A stretch of DNA of 6,298 nt from positions 1-6,298 of the forward strand of contig JAJEQY010000131.1 in the NCBI GenBank assembly GCA_020687605.1. The letters run 5' to 3'. The stretch comes from Intestinimonas aquisgranensis. Lineage in GTDB: Bacteria > Bacillota > Clostridia > Oscillospirales > Oscillospiraceae. Every line of letters begins with the position of its first letter. The stretch's first letter is position 1. A program made the position numbers and the translations under genes. Shown here piece after piece: positions 6,192 through 6,298 of the stretch. The notes beneath the pieces were generated by a model, which was given only the letters and a program-made list of their open reading frames with translations, ran no database searches and was not told the DNA's origin.

Positions 6192-6298
6192 ATGGCCCTG
6201 ACCGAGGAGCGGCGGGCCAGACTGCTGGCCTATTGCCGGATCGAGGAGCCCACCGATGAGGAGCTGCTCACCCTGGAGGGACTCTACGACGCGGCGGT
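6192..6298 (+). CDS. Head-tail connector, gp6-like, N-terminal part (3' end outside window)
   Basis: An ATG at 6192, 6 bases after the capsid stop, opens a frame that runs off the right edge (35 full codons). The start reads MALTEERRARLLAYCRIEEP, followed by an acidic TDEELLTLEGLYDAA helix. A short start of the form 'helix, x-C-R-I, then D-E-E-hydrophobic helix' right after the capsid gene is typical of HK97 gp6-like connectors, small all-helical proteins that form the ring under the portal and join head to tail. The call rests on position and this short N-terminus, so it is moderate. G-rich bases at 6177-6181 may serve as a ribosome site. The ATG at 6185, overlapping the capsid stop, leads to a short, meaningless frame and was not chosen. 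Confidence 0.72.
   Translation, partial: MALTEERRARLLAYCRIEEPTDEELLTLEGLYDAA

Overview
The window is an ordinary, tightly packed DNA packaging and head assembly module of a tailed phage (HK97-fold, long-tailed type), all on the + strand. It could be a prophage or a free phage; nothing here decides which. The DNA is GC-rich. Most genes have strong GGAGG-type ribosome binding sites, and several neighbours overlap by ATGA. GC content, gene style and protein flavour suggest a GC-rich gut Clostridia host (Oscillospiraceae-like, such as Flavonifractor relatives). That host call is inference from general familiarity, not from a search.

Layout: (1) the C-terminal end of an HNH endonuclease (1-210), cut by the left edge of the window. 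(2) A 220-base stretch without a credible gene (211-430) that is unusually dense in short perfect inverted repeats; by position it is the best candidate for the cohesive-end (cos) and packaging-start region, and it also forms the leader of the next gene. (3) P27-family terminase small subunit (431-946). (4) Terminase large subunit, with ATPase and nuclease domains (about 924-2744). (5) A small two-helix membrane protein of unknown function (2770-2955). (6) HK97-family portal (2942-4264). (7) A prohead protease-like protein carrying a Cys/His-rich insert (4261-4962). (8) HK97-fold major capsid protein with an N-terminal scaffold-like delta domain (4959-6185). (9) The start of a gp6-like head-tail connector (6192 to the window end).

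How the genes work together: the protease and the self-scaffolding capsid protein build a procapsid around the portal. The protease then removes the delta domain. The terminase, probably with the HNH protein, recognises and cuts concatemeric DNA and pumps it through the portal. The connector then joins the filled head to the tail. Overlaps and short gaps from 431 onward indicate one co-transcribed late operon. No promoter, terminator, tRNA, insertion sequence or CRISPR array was seen.

No clearly new system is present. The points most worth a second look are the cluster of hairpins before the small terminase, the Cys/His insert in the protease, the non-canonical P-loop of the large terminase, and the unexplained small membrane protein.
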